NCBI GenBank assembly: GCA_025060615.1
Contig: JANXBS010000001.1
Coordinates: 219,577-283,576 of the forward strand
DNA: 64,000 nucleotides
From: Anaerolineae bacterium
GTDB lineage: Bacteria > Chloroflexota > Anaerolineae > DUEN01
Direction of reading: 5' to 3'
Shown here: one piece after another, positions 52,815 through 61,883 of the stretch
How positions within the stretch are numbered: the first letter of the stretch is position 1
How the letters are laid out: every line of letters begins with the position of its first letter
Notes under the pieces: model-generated
What the model was told of the DNA's origin: nothing
Seen by the model: the letters and a program-made list of their open reading frames with translations, nothing else
Database searches by the model: none
Position numbers and translations under genes: made by a program

Positions 52815-54032
52815 ATGTCAAGACCTTTGCCGGAGAGGCTCGGCTTTGCCACGCGCGCGGTCCACGCCGGCGAACGACTCCGCTACCTCGACGCTACGCC
52901 TGTAGCCTCACCAATCACCCCCAGCGTCAGTTACTGGTATGAAGAAGCTGAAACCTTGGACGCCGTGCTAGGCGGAGAGCGCCCAGGTCCTGTCTATGCT
53001 CGCTTCGGCACGCCGACCGTCATGGCCTTAGAGACGGCCATCGCTTCTCTAGAAGGAGCGGGCGGCGCGCTGGCTGTCAGCTCGGGGATGGCGGCTGTGT
53101 ACCTAGCATTGCAGGCCGCTGGCGCACGCAGCGGTGCCACGGTGGTGGCCGCGCGAGATTGCTTCGGCACCACCCACGCGCTCCTTAAGTACTTCCTAGC
53201 CGATCAGGGCGTTCGCGTGTGCTTCGTGGACATGAGCGATTTGGACGCGTTAGAACAGGCCCTTGTGCAGGAACAGCCGGCCGCAGTGATCCTAGAAACG
53301 ATCTCTAACCCGCTATTGAAGGTGGCCGACTTACCGGCTGTGATTGAACGCGCCCACGTTGCGGGCGCTGAAGTGATCGTGGATGCGACTTTTAGCACGC
53401 CGTGGCTATGCCGACCGTTGGAGTATGGAGCCGACTACGCGGTCCACAGTGCGACCAAGTATCTGGGTGGCCATGGCGACGTGATGGGCGGGGTGATCGC
53501 CACCAGTCGGCCCAAACGTCAAATCCTCTATGAGCTGCTCAAGCTATTGGGCTGCGTCCTAGGCCCGCACGAGGCATGGCTGATCCTGCGCGGCCTGAAG
53601 ACGTTGCCACTGCGCGTCCAACGCCAGTGCGAGAGTGCGCTGATCATCGCCCGCTGGCTGGAGGCTCATCCAGCCGTGGCCCGCGTGTACTATCCTGGCC
53701 TGCCTTCCCATCCCCATCACGAGCTGGCTACTCGGCTGTTCAGCGGTCGTGGCTATGGGGGCGTCGTCAGTTTCGAACTGAAGGCGAATGGCAGGGAAGC
53801 TGCCTTCCGTTTCCTAGAAGCGCTTCGCCTGATCCTGCCTGCTACCAGCCTAGGCGATATCTACTCTCTGGTCCTGTACCCCCCTATCTCCTCTCATCGC
53901 ACGCTTACACCGGAAGAGCGCGCGCAACTCGGCATCAACGATAACCTGCTGCGGCTCTCCGTAGGCATCGAGGAGGTAGCTGACATCCAGGCTGACCTGG
54001 ATCAGGCGTTGTGGGCCGCAGTAAAAGGGTAG
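52815..54032 (+). CDS. Cys/Met-metabolism PLP enzyme (cystathionine gamma-synthase/lyase-like)
   Basis: PLP-dependent enzyme of the trans-sulfuration family, 405 residues; members make or cleave cystathionine, add sulfide to acyl-homoserine, or release methanethiol. Seen: GFATRAVHAGE, YARFGTPTVMALETAIASLEG, SSGMAAVYLAL, VILETISNPLLKVADL, and the cofactor Lys in HSATKYLGGHGDVMGG, then SLGDIYSLVLYP and LRLSVGIEEVADI near the end. GAGGGAGG precedes the ATG. A distinct activity within the family cannot be chosen from sequence alone. The M20 peptidase follows 32 bases later. Confidence 0.92.
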   Translation: MSRPLPERLGFATRAVHAGERLRYLDATPVASPITPSVSYWYEEAETLDAVLGGERPGPVYARFGTPTVMALETAIASLEGAGGALAVSSGMAAVYLALQAAGARSGATVVAARDCFGTTHALLKYFLADQGVRVCFVDMSDLDALEQALVQEQPAAVILETISNPLLKVADLPAVIERAHVAGAEVIVDATFSTPWLCRPLEYGADYAVHSATKYLGGHGDVMGGVIATSRPKRQILYELLKLLGCVLGPHEAWLILRGLKTLPLRVQRQCESALIIARWLEAHPAVARVYYPGLPSHPHHELATRLFSGRGYGGVVSFELKANGREAAFRFLEALRLILPATSLGDIYSLVLYPPISSHRTLTPEERAQLGINDNLLRLSVGIEEVADIQADLDQALWAAVKG

Positions 54033-54064
54033 ACAATGGACTAGATGAGAGACAACAGAGGACG

Positions 54065-55240
54065 ATGATGAATCTAACCTCGTATCTTGAAAATCACATG
54101 CTAGATTACCTTTCCGATCTGCGTGCCTTAGTCGAGCTGGATTGCGGCAGCCACAACAAAGCTGGCGTGGATCAAGCCGGCGCTATCATGGCTGAGCATC
54201 TGAGGAAGCTGGGCTGTCGGGTCGAGCGCATCCCCCTGGCTGAGTACGGCGACTGTGTGATCGGGCGGCTGCACGGCCGTGGCCGCCTGCGGCTGCTGCT
54301 GTTAGGCCATCTCGACACCGTCTACCCGGATGGCACGGCCGCGCAACGGCCTTTACGTATCGAGGGAAATCGGGCATATGGCCCTGGCGTGGCAGACATG
54401 AAGAATGGGCTCCTAGCTGGGGTGTATGCGCTGCGCGCGCTTCAGGCTGCAGGCTTTGATGACTTCGCCGAGATCACCTTTTTCTGCAACAGCGAGGAGG
54501 AGCTTGGCTCACCTCTATCTCGCCATCTCTACGCGCCGTTAGCCGCCCAAGCGGATGCCGCCTTAGTGCTAGAAAGCGCTCGCGCCGATGGCTGTATCGT
54601 CACCCAACGTAAGGGAGGCGGCACGATCCACGCGCTGGTGACCGGGCGCGCTGCTCATGCGGGGGTGGAGCCTGAGAAGGGCGCCAGTGCCGTGCTAGAG
54701 CTGGCCCATCTCGTCCTAGCCGCGCATCGCCTGAACGGGGCTCGTCCTGGCGTCACGGTGAACGTGGGGGTTGTGCGCGGCGGGACGCGCGGCAACGTGG
54801 TGGCCGACCAGGCGGAAGCCGAGATAGATGTGCGGTTTGTTCAGCTCGAGGACCGGGAGGCCGTATGGGCGGGGCTCCAGCGGGAAGCGATACATCCAAC
54901 TGTGCCGGGCACGCGCGTGATCTTGAGCACGCGCGGCTTCACTGCGCCGATGCCACGCTCGCCTGCGATCGCTTTTCTGGCCGGGTTAGCGCGCGCCGAG
55001 GCAGAGAGGCTAGGCTTTGCAATCGAGGAGGCTAGCACCGGCGGCATGTCAGATGCCAACTTCTGCGCGGCAAGCGGCACGCCTGTGCTAGATGGGCTAG
55101 GCCCAGTGGGAGGAGCTGACCACAGTCCAGATGAGTATTTGGAACTGGACTCTATTGTGCCTCGTACAGCGTTGCTGGGAGGGCTGATTGTCCGAATTGC
55201 GCGGGCGGTGGACGAGCTGCGGGAGCTGCGGTCCAGGTAA
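54065..55240 (+). CDS. M20-family metallopeptidase (glutamate carboxypeptidase-like)
   Basis: Binuclear-zinc peptidase or deacylase of 391 residues. Zinc and catalytic residues are in family order: LLGHLDTVYPDG (His, catalytic Asp), GPGVADMKNGLL (bridging Asp), CNSEEELGS (general-base Glu and zinc Glu), ESARADG, and GGADHSPDEYLEL (last His). The dimerisation domain sits at residues about 190-300. ATG 54065 follows AGAGGACG; the longer frame overlaps the upstream gene and is unlikely. The CPG2-like pattern suggests a C-terminal glutamate or an N-acyl amino acid as substrate. Confidence 0.91.
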   Translation: MMNLTSYLENHMLDYLSDLRALVELDCGSHNKAGVDQAGAIMAEHLRKLGCRVERIPLAEYGDCVIGRLHGRGRLRLLLLGHLDTVYPDGTAAQRPLRIEGNRAYGPGVADMKNGLLAGVYALRALQAAGFDDFAEITFFCNSEEELGSPLSRHLYAPLAAQADAALVLESARADGCIVTQRKGGGTIHALVTGRAAHAGVEPEKGASAVLELAHLVLAAHRLNGARPGVTVNVGVVRGGTRGNVVADQAEAEIDVRFVQLEDREAVWAGLQREAIHPTVPGTRVILSTRGFTAPMPRSPAIAFLAGLARAEAERLGFAIEEASTGGMSDANFCAASGTPVLDGLGPVGGADHSPDEYLELDSIVPRTALLGGLIVRIARAVDELRELRSR

Positions 55241-55339
55241 AGCGGTGTGGGCTATTGCCATCGTCGTCTCGGATCATGGACTATGTCAGCGCGGTCATCC
55301 GGAGGCGGGTGGTGTGATGAGGGCTGCGTGAGGTGAAAG

Positions 55340-56083
55340 ATGGGCAAGTTGCGAGACCGATTGCTGGCGGTGCTACAAGGGCCTCCGATGTCAGAGGACG
55401 AACTTCGACGCTGCCTATTAGAGATGGCGATATCGCCGGCTCAACCACGCAAAATAACTTACGAAGAATTCCTAGCCTGGGCCGACGAGGACACCTGGGC
55501 CGAGTGGGTGGATGGAGAGGTCATCATGGTCAGCCCAGCATCAAGGCTCCACCAAGAGCTTGCCTTCTTTCTAGGGAGGGTAATAGGGCTCTACGCCGAT
55601 TTGTATGCGCTGGGCAAAGTCCTACTTCCTCCCTTTCAGATGAAGCTCGCCCGTTCGGGACGAGAACCTGATCTGATCTTTATCGCCAGTCAAAACCTAG
55701 AACGGCTACGAGAGGCATACCTGGACGGCCCGGCTGACCTGGTAGTGGAGATCGTATCGCCAGAAAGCATCGGGCGTGATCGAGGCGAGAAATTTTACGA
55801 ATATGAGCAGGCCCATATCCCCGAATATTGGTTGGTCGATCCGGAGGTGAGACGAGCCGAATTCTATCAATTGGGGGTTGATGGGCTGTTTCATTTAGTG
55901 CCCCCTGACTCTGAGGGAATTTATCGCTCGGCCAGTCTGCCTGGCTTTTGGATCAGGGTTTCATGGCTATGGCAGAACCCCCTGCCGATGGTGGAAGACG
56001 TCCTATTGGAGATCGGCGGCGAGGCCTACGCGCGCCGCTGGATCGAGCGCTTGCGGAAGCGAGGGTTCCTGCTGAATAGGTGA
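55340..56083 (+). CDS. Uma2-family (DUF820) PD-(D/E)XK-fold nuclease-like protein
   Basis: Soluble protein of 247 residues in the Uma2/DUF820 family, which has a restriction-endonuclease-like fold and is abundant in Cyanobacteria and Chloroflexota, with unknown biological role. Seen: KITYEEFLAWADEDTWAEWVDGEVI, the catalytic region REPDLIFIASQNL (Asp), DLVVEIVSPES (Glu of the E-x-K-like core), and KFYEYEQAHIPEYWLVDP. A slightly longer N-terminus than usual precedes the domain. It stands alone between the peptidase and the convergent adaptor gene. Confidence 0.88.
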   Translation: MGKLRDRLLAVLQGPPMSEDELRRCLLEMAISPAQPRKITYEEFLAWADEDTWAEWVDGEVIMVSPASRLHQELAFFLGRVIGLYADLYALGKVLLPPFQMKLARSGREPDLIFIASQNLERLREAYLDGPADLVVEIVSPESIGRDRGEKFYEYEQAHIPEYWLVDPEVRRAEFYQLGVDGLFHLVPPDSEGIYRSASLPGFWIRVSWLWQNPLPMVEDVLLEIGGEAYARRWIERLRKRGFLLNR

Positions 56084-56088
56084 TCGCC

Positions 56089-57570
56089 TTACGGCCCCGA
56101 TCGCGGCCCGTTGGCGCCGGCGCCGCTGGGCATCTGCATCCGAAACATAGGCCCAAAGCCACCTGGCCGCGGGCTCGCAGCCTCCCCTCGGTTCAGGAAA
56201 GAGGTTACGCTTCCGATCACCTGGTCTCCTGCTTTCAGCTCTGGAGATCGCACAAGAGTCCATTCACCTTGAGTCTCGCCGGGGGTGACCTGGATAGGTG
56301 TAGGAGCCCCATTGCGCAGCACCAGCACGAAGGTGCCGTTCTCACGTTGTTGGAGCGCGTTGGTTGGTATTAGCCAGCCCGTGCTGGCCTCCTCGTCGAG
56401 GAGATTGGCAACCGCTGTCATGCCGGGGCGTACTTCGCTCAGGTCAGGATCGGTCAACCGAATGGTGACCGGATAGTTGACGACACCCTGAGAAGAAGTG
56501 CTGGCAGGCGCGATGGGGTCTACTACCCCCTGGAATGTCCGACCGGGCAGCGCATCAATCGTCACCTCAGCTCGCTGGCCCACCCGGATGCGTGGGATAT
56601 CCACTTCAGCCACGTTCACGGTGAGCTTGAGCGCGCTTAAGTCGGCTAGGACGAACGCCTGTGTCCCCGCACCTACTTCCTGCCCGACTGTGATGTTGAC
56701 CTCCAACACAGTACCAGCGATAGGAGCGCGTAGCTCGGCCTGGGCCAGACGAGCTTCAGCTTCCTCGAGGCTCAAGCGGGCCTGCTCAACGCTAATCTCC
56801 GCCGCGCGCAGTTCCGCCTCGCTGGCGCCAGCCAACAGCGTTTCTAGTTGAGCCCTGGCGTTAGCCACCTGAGCCTGAGCCGAGGCTAACTCCGCCGCGC
56901 TGGGCCCCTTAGTAGCGGCTTCATAGGCGGCTTTAGCGGCCTCGTAGTCAGCAGTAGCCTGTTGGAGCGCTGCCGCCTGGGGGGTCATCCCGATGTCATT
57001 GCGCCAGGCAATCTTGTCATACGCGGTCTGTGCTTCCTTTAACGCTGCCTCCGCTTTGGAAAGGTTCGCCCGTAACTGCGCCAGCTCCTCTTCGCTAGCG
57101 CCTGCCAGCAGGCTCTTGTATTGTTCCTCGGCCGAGGCCAATGCCGCCTTGGCCGCCTCTAGCTCCGCCGGATTAGCCTTTTCCTGCAGCTTGTCCAACT
57201 GCGCCTGGCTAGCGGCGAGATTCAACTGCGCCTGTCGCACAGCGCGCTCCAGATTGCGCGTGTCCAAGGTTGCTAACACCTCACCGGCCGCGACGGTGTC
57301 GCCCACATCTACAGTGATGTTAGTCACTGTTCCCTCTACTTCGAACACGACATATCGCTTCTGCGCAATCTCAACATTGCCCGCTGCGCTCACCTTTGCC
57401 ACCTCACTCGCCGGCCGCACCGTAGTCGTGGGGAAACCAGCTTGAGGAGTAATCTGAGCTGCTGGGAATACAGAGCGAGCTACTGAGCGGGGCAAGACAC
57501 GGCTGCTCAAAAGGAAGCCTGCCCCTGCCAAGATGATCACCACCGCCAGAATCCATAGGAGCTTGCGCAT
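56089..57570 (-). CDS. MacA-type efflux adaptor (HlyD/RND periplasmic adaptor)
   Basis: Membrane-fusion protein linking an inner-membrane MacB-type ABC transporter to export, 493 residues. Seen: one N-terminal membrane anchor (WILAVVIILAGAGFLLSS), lipoyl half (VEGTVTNITVDVGDTVAAGEVLATLD), a long coiled coil (about residues 110-270, with Ala/Glu/Gln repeats), second lipoyl half (LRAPIAGTVLEVNITVGQEV), then beta-barrel (VTIDALPGRTFQGVVDPIAP) and a Gly/Pro-rich tail. It is intact, though its permease and ATPase downstream in coordinates are broken. It might serve another MacB, or be on the way to loss. Confidence 0.9.
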   Translation of the reverse strand: MRKLLWILAVVIILAGAGFLLSSRVLPRSVARSVFPAAQITPQAGFPTTTVRPASEVAKVSAAGNVEIAQKRYVVFEVEGTVTNITVDVGDTVAAGEVLATLDTRNLERAVRQAQLNLAASQAQLDKLQEKANPAELEAAKAALASAEEQYKSLLAGASEEELAQLRANLSKAEAALKEAQTAYDKIAWRNDIGMTPQAAALQQATADYEAAKAAYEAATKGPSAAELASAQAQVANARAQLETLLAGASEAELRAAEISVEQARLSLEEAEARLAQAELRAPIAGTVLEVNITVGQEVGAGTQAFVLADLSALKLTVNVAEVDIPRIRVGQRAEVTIDALPGRTFQGVVDPIAPASTSSQGVVNYPVTIRLTDPDLSEVRPGMTAVANLLDEEASTGWLIPTNALQQRENGTFVLVLRNGAPTPIQVTPGETQGEWTLVRSPELKAGDQVIGSVTSFLNRGEAASPRPGGFGPMFRMQMPSGAGANGPRSGP

Positions 57571-57579
57571 AAGAGCCTC

Positions 57580-58825
57580 CTATTCATAACGCAAGGCCTC
57601 GATCGGGTCGAGTTGAGTCGCACGCCAGGCGGGATACAATCCGAAGACCAGGCCGCTGGCCAGGCTAACACCCAGGGCCAGCACCAGGGAGTCGGGCTCG
57701 ATCTTCACCCGGAACGATATATCAGAAAAACGGCTGAAGACGGCGGCGACTAGATAGCTAAAGCTAATCCCCATTAGGCCGCCCAGCGCGCACAAAACGA
57801 GCGCCTCGGTCAAGAACTGCAGCAGGATGTCCCCATCGCGCGCGCCGACCGCTTTGCGCAGCCCGATCTCACGAGTGCGTTCGGTCACAGAGACCAGCAT
57901 GATGTTCATAATGCCAATCCCACCTACTAACAGACTGATCGCCCCGATGGCTCCCAAGAATACCGTGAGGGTCTGTGAGACCTCAGAGGCCACCTCCAAC
58001 AGACTAGCCTGGTTGAAGATCGAAAAATCATTCTCGGCAGTAGCCTTCAGATTGTGGCGCAGCCGCAATGTGGCTTCGATTTGCTGTTGAGCCGTATCCA
58101 TCTGGCTCTCGTCTGCCACTTGGACGTTGATGCTGGTGACGATGTATTCTCCCCGATGACGAGGGGCGTTGAACAACCGGCTTTGGGCCACCGAGATAGG
58201 AACGAAGGCTTGGGTGTCCACGCTCTCAAAGCCGAAACCACCGCGCTCCTTGAGCACCCCCACTACCTCAAACGGTTCATTGTTGATACGGACGCTCTGG
58301 CCAAGGGGATCTGTGAAGCCGAATAGATCGCTGGTGAGCGTAGCCCCTAGGATCACCACGCGGCGCTGTTCTTCAACGTCTTGCGAGGTCAGGAACCGCC
58401 CGCTGGCCACTTCCAGGTTGCGTACAGCAGCATATTCGGCCGTGGTCCCCACCACCTAGTTTTGACTGTTCTTGTTCCCGTAGACCAAGCGGGCACTAGA
58501 GCCATAGACCGGCGCCAGCCGTGTAATGAACGGATGCATAGTGTGATCGGCTAGGGCCTGTACATCGCCCATGGTCAGAGTGCGCGCTGATCCGTCGGCT
58601 TCCCGCAGCCCCCCCCACATTGCTAGCGCCGGGAATAATTACGAGCAAGTTCGTCCCTTGGCTTTGAATTCGCTCGGTGATGTTGGAGGTCGCCCCTCGC
58701 CCAATGCCCATGGTTGTCAACACCGCAGCCACACCGATGATGATCCCCAAAATGGTCAGGGCAGCCCGCAACTTATGCATTGCGATGCTTTCCAGAGAGG
58801 TTTGTATGTACCTAAGCCACCTCAT
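57580..58825 (-). pseudogene. MacB/FtsX-type ABC permease, broken by a frameshift and an in-frame stop
   Basis: Homologous to MacB-like permeases (FtsX domain; four helices, extracellular domain between the first and second). The N-terminal part starts at ATG 58825 ([20 protein letters not shown]) with a first helix ILGIIIGVAAVLTTMGIGRG. Reading fails at a run of eight G (58609-58616 on the plus strand as C): with seven, the frame continues as GGLREADGSARTLTMGD. A TAG at about 58455-58457 then splits GNKNSQN from VVGTTAEYAAVRNLEV. The C-terminal part (57580-58455) is intact with three helices. Either real decay or, for the homopolymer, a sequencing error. Confidence 0.85.
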
Positions 58826-59265
58826 AGGCGAACTCCACCGCCTGAGCAGGCTGCTCCTGAAGGACCAGGCCATCGCTTAGGGTGACAATCCGCTGCGCCC
58901 GACGTGCTACCTTGGGGTCGTGGGTGACCACGATCACGGTGAGCCCTTGGCTGTGCAACTCGTTGAAGAGATCAAGAATCTCGGCGCCCGTCTTGCTGTC
59001 GAGCGCGCCCGTGGGCTCGTCAGCCAGGAGCAAGCTGGGGTGGTTCACCAGCGCCCGGGCGATGGCCACCCTTTGCTGCTGCCCACCGGAAAGCTCCTCT
59101 GGCCGATGATGGGCGCGGTCGATTAGGCCCACACGAGAGAGCGCGGCCATAGCCATCTCGCGGGCTCGACGGGACGGCGTGCCGGCATAGAAAAGGGGTA
59201 ATTCCACCTGACGAAGAGCGCTGGCGCGCGGCAGTAGGTTGAACTGAAGAACGACCTAGAAATCC
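58812..59265 (-). pseudogene. MacB/LolD-type ABC ATPase lacking its N-terminal third
   Basis: The C-terminal part of an ABC ATPase: [16 protein letters not shown] (signature), [13 protein letters not shown] (Walker B), [17 protein letters not shown] (H-loop). Reading backwards, homology continues in frame past GTG 59207 as [16 protein letters not shown], the Q-loop region, then hits TAG at 59256-59258; a trace GGATTT at 59260-59265 may be the usual GF before it. The Walker A half (about 85-90 residues) is missing, and unrelated sequence follows. It overlaps the permease start by 14 bases. Without Walker A it cannot hydrolyse ATP. Confidence 0.85.
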
Positions 59266-59338
59266 CGCCCACTAGCGATCACTTTTTGATGGTATCATGA
59301 GATTGTGGAAATCTTGTGGAGGAATGGAGCCCGCGTTA

Positions 59339-60100
59339 TCACCTGGAGTCGTATACGCCTCGCAGATCGTTCCAGCGCACCATTAGCGTATCGCGCAAGT
59401 TGCGCAGCGAGTCCCGCAGCGGATGCACCTTGGTCTCCGTGCCGTAGTGCCATTCCACCGGCACCTCTTTCACGCGATAGCCCCGTTTGATAGCGAGGAA
59501 CAGCAGCTCTACATCGAAGCCGGTAACGGCCGCGCCCTTCACCCGCGGTGCGTCGTCAGCATACAGTCGTACCCGTCGGAAGAGGTCTTGCGCCACATCA
59601 TATCGGAACGCCTTGAATCCACACTGCGTGTCCTGAAAATGCCCCACTGCCACGATTCGTACAATCAGATTAAACACCCGCCCCATCAGATGGCGATACC
59701 ATGGCTCATCATAGCGGACGGCGCCCGCGCCCTCGCGTGAGCCGATGGCGATGTCATAACCGGCTTCCAAATGAGCGGCTAGCTTTTCCCATTCCTCGAT
59801 CGGCGTGGCTAGGTCGGCATCGCAGAACAGCACGTAATGCCCTCGAGCGGCCAGGACACCCGTGCGTACCGTGTACGCCTTGCCGCGGTGATCGTTGCGG
59901 ATCAAACGCAGGTTGGGATATACGGGAAGCATACGCTCGACGACGCTGGCCGTCCCATCCGTGCTGCCATCATCCACCACGACCACTTCCGTCACGTACG
60001 GTTTTGCCTTCATATAGGCGAAGACCCGCTCCAAGGTCCGCGGCAGCCTGCGCTCCTCGTTATAGGCTGGGATCACAATAGAGAGATACGGTCGCTCCAT
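59339..60100 (-). CDS. Family 2 glycosyltransferase (dolichyl-phosphate glucosyltransferase/ALG5-like)
   Basis: Transfers a sugar from a nucleotide donor to a lipid phosphate or similar acceptor, 253 residues. Seen: LSIVIPAYNEERRLPRTL, EVVVVDDGSTDGTASVVE (nucleotide site), GKAYTVRTGVLAARGHYVLFCDADLATPIEEWEKL with DAD metal motif, DTQCGFKAFRYDVAQDLF, and VTGFDVELLFLAIKRGYRVKEVPVEW. It has no membrane helices. The pattern matches synthases of polyprenyl-phosphate glucose or mannose, which would supply GT-C enzymes like the one at 28892. It lies 22 bases after the DUF92 gene. Confidence 0.9.
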   Translation of the reverse strand: MERPYLSIVIPAYNEERRLPRTLERVFAYMKAKPYVTEVVVVDDGSTDGTASVVERMLPVYPNLRLIRNDHRGKAYTVRTGVLAARGHYVLFCDADLATPIEEWEKLAAHLEAGYDIAIGSREGAGAVRYDEPWYRHLMGRVFNLIVRIVAVGHFQDTQCGFKAFRYDVAQDLFRRVRLYADDAPRVKGAAVTGFDVELLFLAIKRGYRVKEVPVEWHYGTETKVHPLRDSLRNLRDTLMVRWNDLRGVYDSR

Positions 60101-60122
60101 CCCCAGACTCGCTTCCCTGTGT

Positions 60123-60959
60123 TCACAGCCACCATAACGCCCATGCTGCGGTGACTAGTCCGCCCGTCAGCGAGCAGAGAAAGTTCACCCCGTCGTTGCT
60201 CAGCCATATCCACCCGCGCAGACGCCGAGTAGGCGTGCCGCAGTGGTGGACCGCTCGCTCTGTCTCCTTCTGGCAACGGTCGCACCAATACGTTGCCTGT
60301 ACGGTGGCTCCCAGTAAGCTATCGCACAGGGCGCCGATCCACCCTCCTACAGCAGCCCATAACGGCCACCATGTGGCCTCGTGAGCCAACGGCACACCGG
60401 TTAGCGTTGCAACTTGAGCCCAGGTCCACGCTGCTAGGCCAATCAACAGTCCCCCCGCCAACGCTGCCACGAATCCCAACGCCGTCACTCCGCCCGAGGT
60501 TCCTGCTGGCACCACCCGTCCCGTGGTGATCAAGCGAGGCCTTTGTCGACTGAGCACGCCCAGCTCGGTCGCCCAGGTGTCAGCGTTGACCGCCGCTAAC
60601 GTCCCTAGATATGCTGCAAAGATCAGCTCGCTAGGTGCCAGGACAGCTATGGCTGCTAATGCGGCACCCAATCCACCATTGGCCAGCACTTGGCCCAAAT
60701 CGCGCCGCCCGCCCTTGGCGAAGTGAGTTTGAATCGCCGTTTTTTCAGCTAGCCGAAAGCGAGAGAGCAGGCTGGACGACACAAAAAAGACGACCAGCAA
60801 CCATCCCCAGAGCCAGCCGCCCAGCCCTACGGTCAGCGTCCCTACGAGGGTAGCGCCGATCGCCCCGCTGCCGGAAAGCGCTTCCATACGATAACCGGTC
60901 AGGCTGATCACGAGGCTGAGAAGCAGGCCCAGCCCGATCCGGCCCCAATCCCATGGCAT
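60123..60959 (-). CDS. DUF92 family membrane protein
   Basis: Polytopic protein of 278 residues, seven or so helices, of the DUF92/TIGR00297 family; the plant relative VTE6 is a phytyl-phosphate kinase, and bacterial function is uncertain. Seen: SGSGAIGATLVGTLTVGLGGWLWG, the signature AAVNADTWATELGVLS, GTSGGVTALGF and GALCDSLLGATVQATYWC with CDRC and a C-terminal motif NDGVNFLCSLTGG. It is 18 bases downstream of the PH/DUF1648 gene and 22 upstream of the GT2 gene, so it is likely in one operon with them. A polyprenyl-lipid phosphate role would fit. Confidence 0.87.
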   Translation of the reverse strand: MPWDWGRIGLGLLLSLVISLTGYRMEALSGSGAIGATLVGTLTVGLGGWLWGWLLVVFFVSSSLLSRFRLAEKTAIQTHFAKGGRRDLGQVLANGGLGAALAAIAVLAPSELIFAAYLGTLAAVNADTWATELGVLSRQRPRLITTGRVVPAGTSGGVTALGFVAALAGGLLIGLAAWTWAQVATLTGVPLAHEATWWPLWAAVGGWIGALCDSLLGATVQATYWCDRCQKETERAVHHCGTPTRRLRGWIWLSNDGVNFLCSLTGGLVTAAWALWWL

Positions 60960-60977
60960 CCTGCCCCCCGTATCCGG

Positions 60978-61865
60978 TCATGGCGACATCAAATTGCCGA
61001 GGGCGATCCCCGCCAGGATTTGCACGATGAGAGTGCCGCTCCATAGCAGATAGGCGCCGGCCGGCTGGCGAGCGTAAAACCATCCCCCCCAGATGCCGTT
61101 GACGAGCCAGGTTAACAAGGCGATCATCGGCAGCACAAATAAGCCTGCACGCGGCCCAATGCGATCGGGCATGCCCTGGATGTCATAATGAAGGGGGATC
61201 TGCTCGGGCAGCCCTGGATAGGCTATACTGAGCCAGCCGAACAGCACCAGGGTGCCGAGGAGCCCCAATGCCAACAAGCTCAGCCCTAGGCGATCGCGCC
61301 ACATCGATGAGCTAGCAACGCGCGGTAACCGCCAGCCGGGCGTCAACTGTCGGGCCGGCCCTAGCCGAAACCGCTCCTGTAGAGCGGCCAAGAACCCCTG
61401 CGGGTCCGCCGGCGACAGCCCCACCACTCCGTTAGGTGTCACCAGCAAAAGCTGTTCCGGAAGGGGTCGCGTCGAGAAAGAAATGACTGAAGCATAGATG
61501 CCTCCATCCAATACAGCGATGTAGCGCGAAGGCCACGTCCACCATGGCCCTGGCCCGCGATCGGCAGCTCCTAGGACAATCTGTCGGATATGCGTCATGG
61601 GGATCACATAGCGGGCGAACCACCAAACCACAGTAACGCCATCGCGGTCAATCCAATACGCGAGCGTCATACACATCCAAGTACGGTATAGCAGATAAGC
61701 ACTGGCCGTGATCGTTCCCATGGCTAACATAGCCAGGGCGAAGGAGCCTCCCCCAAAGGGCAACACAAAGGCGCTCCCGAGCAATCCAACAGCCAGCAAG
61801 AGCAACACGCCACAGAGCGCCAAGGCTTGCCGAGTCTGTGGACAGGGGAGCGGATCAAAGCTCAT
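60978..61865 (-). CDS. Membrane protein with PH-like domain and DUF1648 segment
   Basis: Hypothetical protein of 295 residues. Seen: two N-terminal helices (LALCGVLLLLAVGLLG and a second), a PH-like domain (about residues 70-165: WIDRDGVTVVWWFARYVIPM, then strand-rich YIAVLDGGIYASVISFST), a further helix, then a DUF1648 signature LPEQIPLHYDIQGMPDRIGPR, followed by three helices. The second half resembles SdpI-type or regulator-coupled membrane proteins. Gap to SurE is 18 bases. Function unknown; structural assignment moderate. Confidence 0.78.
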   Translation of the reverse strand: MSFDPLPCPQTRQALALCGVLLLLAVGLLGSAFVLPFGGGSFALAMLAMGTITASAYLLYRTWMCMTLAYWIDRDGVTVVWWFARYVIPMTHIRQIVLGAADRGPGPWWTWPSRYIAVLDGGIYASVISFSTRPLPEQLLLVTPNGVVGLSPADPQGFLAALQERFRLGPARQLTPGWRLPRVASSSMWRDRLGLSLLALGLLGTLVLFGWLSIAYPGLPEQIPLHYDIQGMPDRIGPRAGLFVLPMIALLTWLVNGIWGGWFYARQPAGAYLLWSGTLIVQILAGIALGNLMSP

Positions 61866-61883
61866 AGCTGTGTGGCTAACCTC

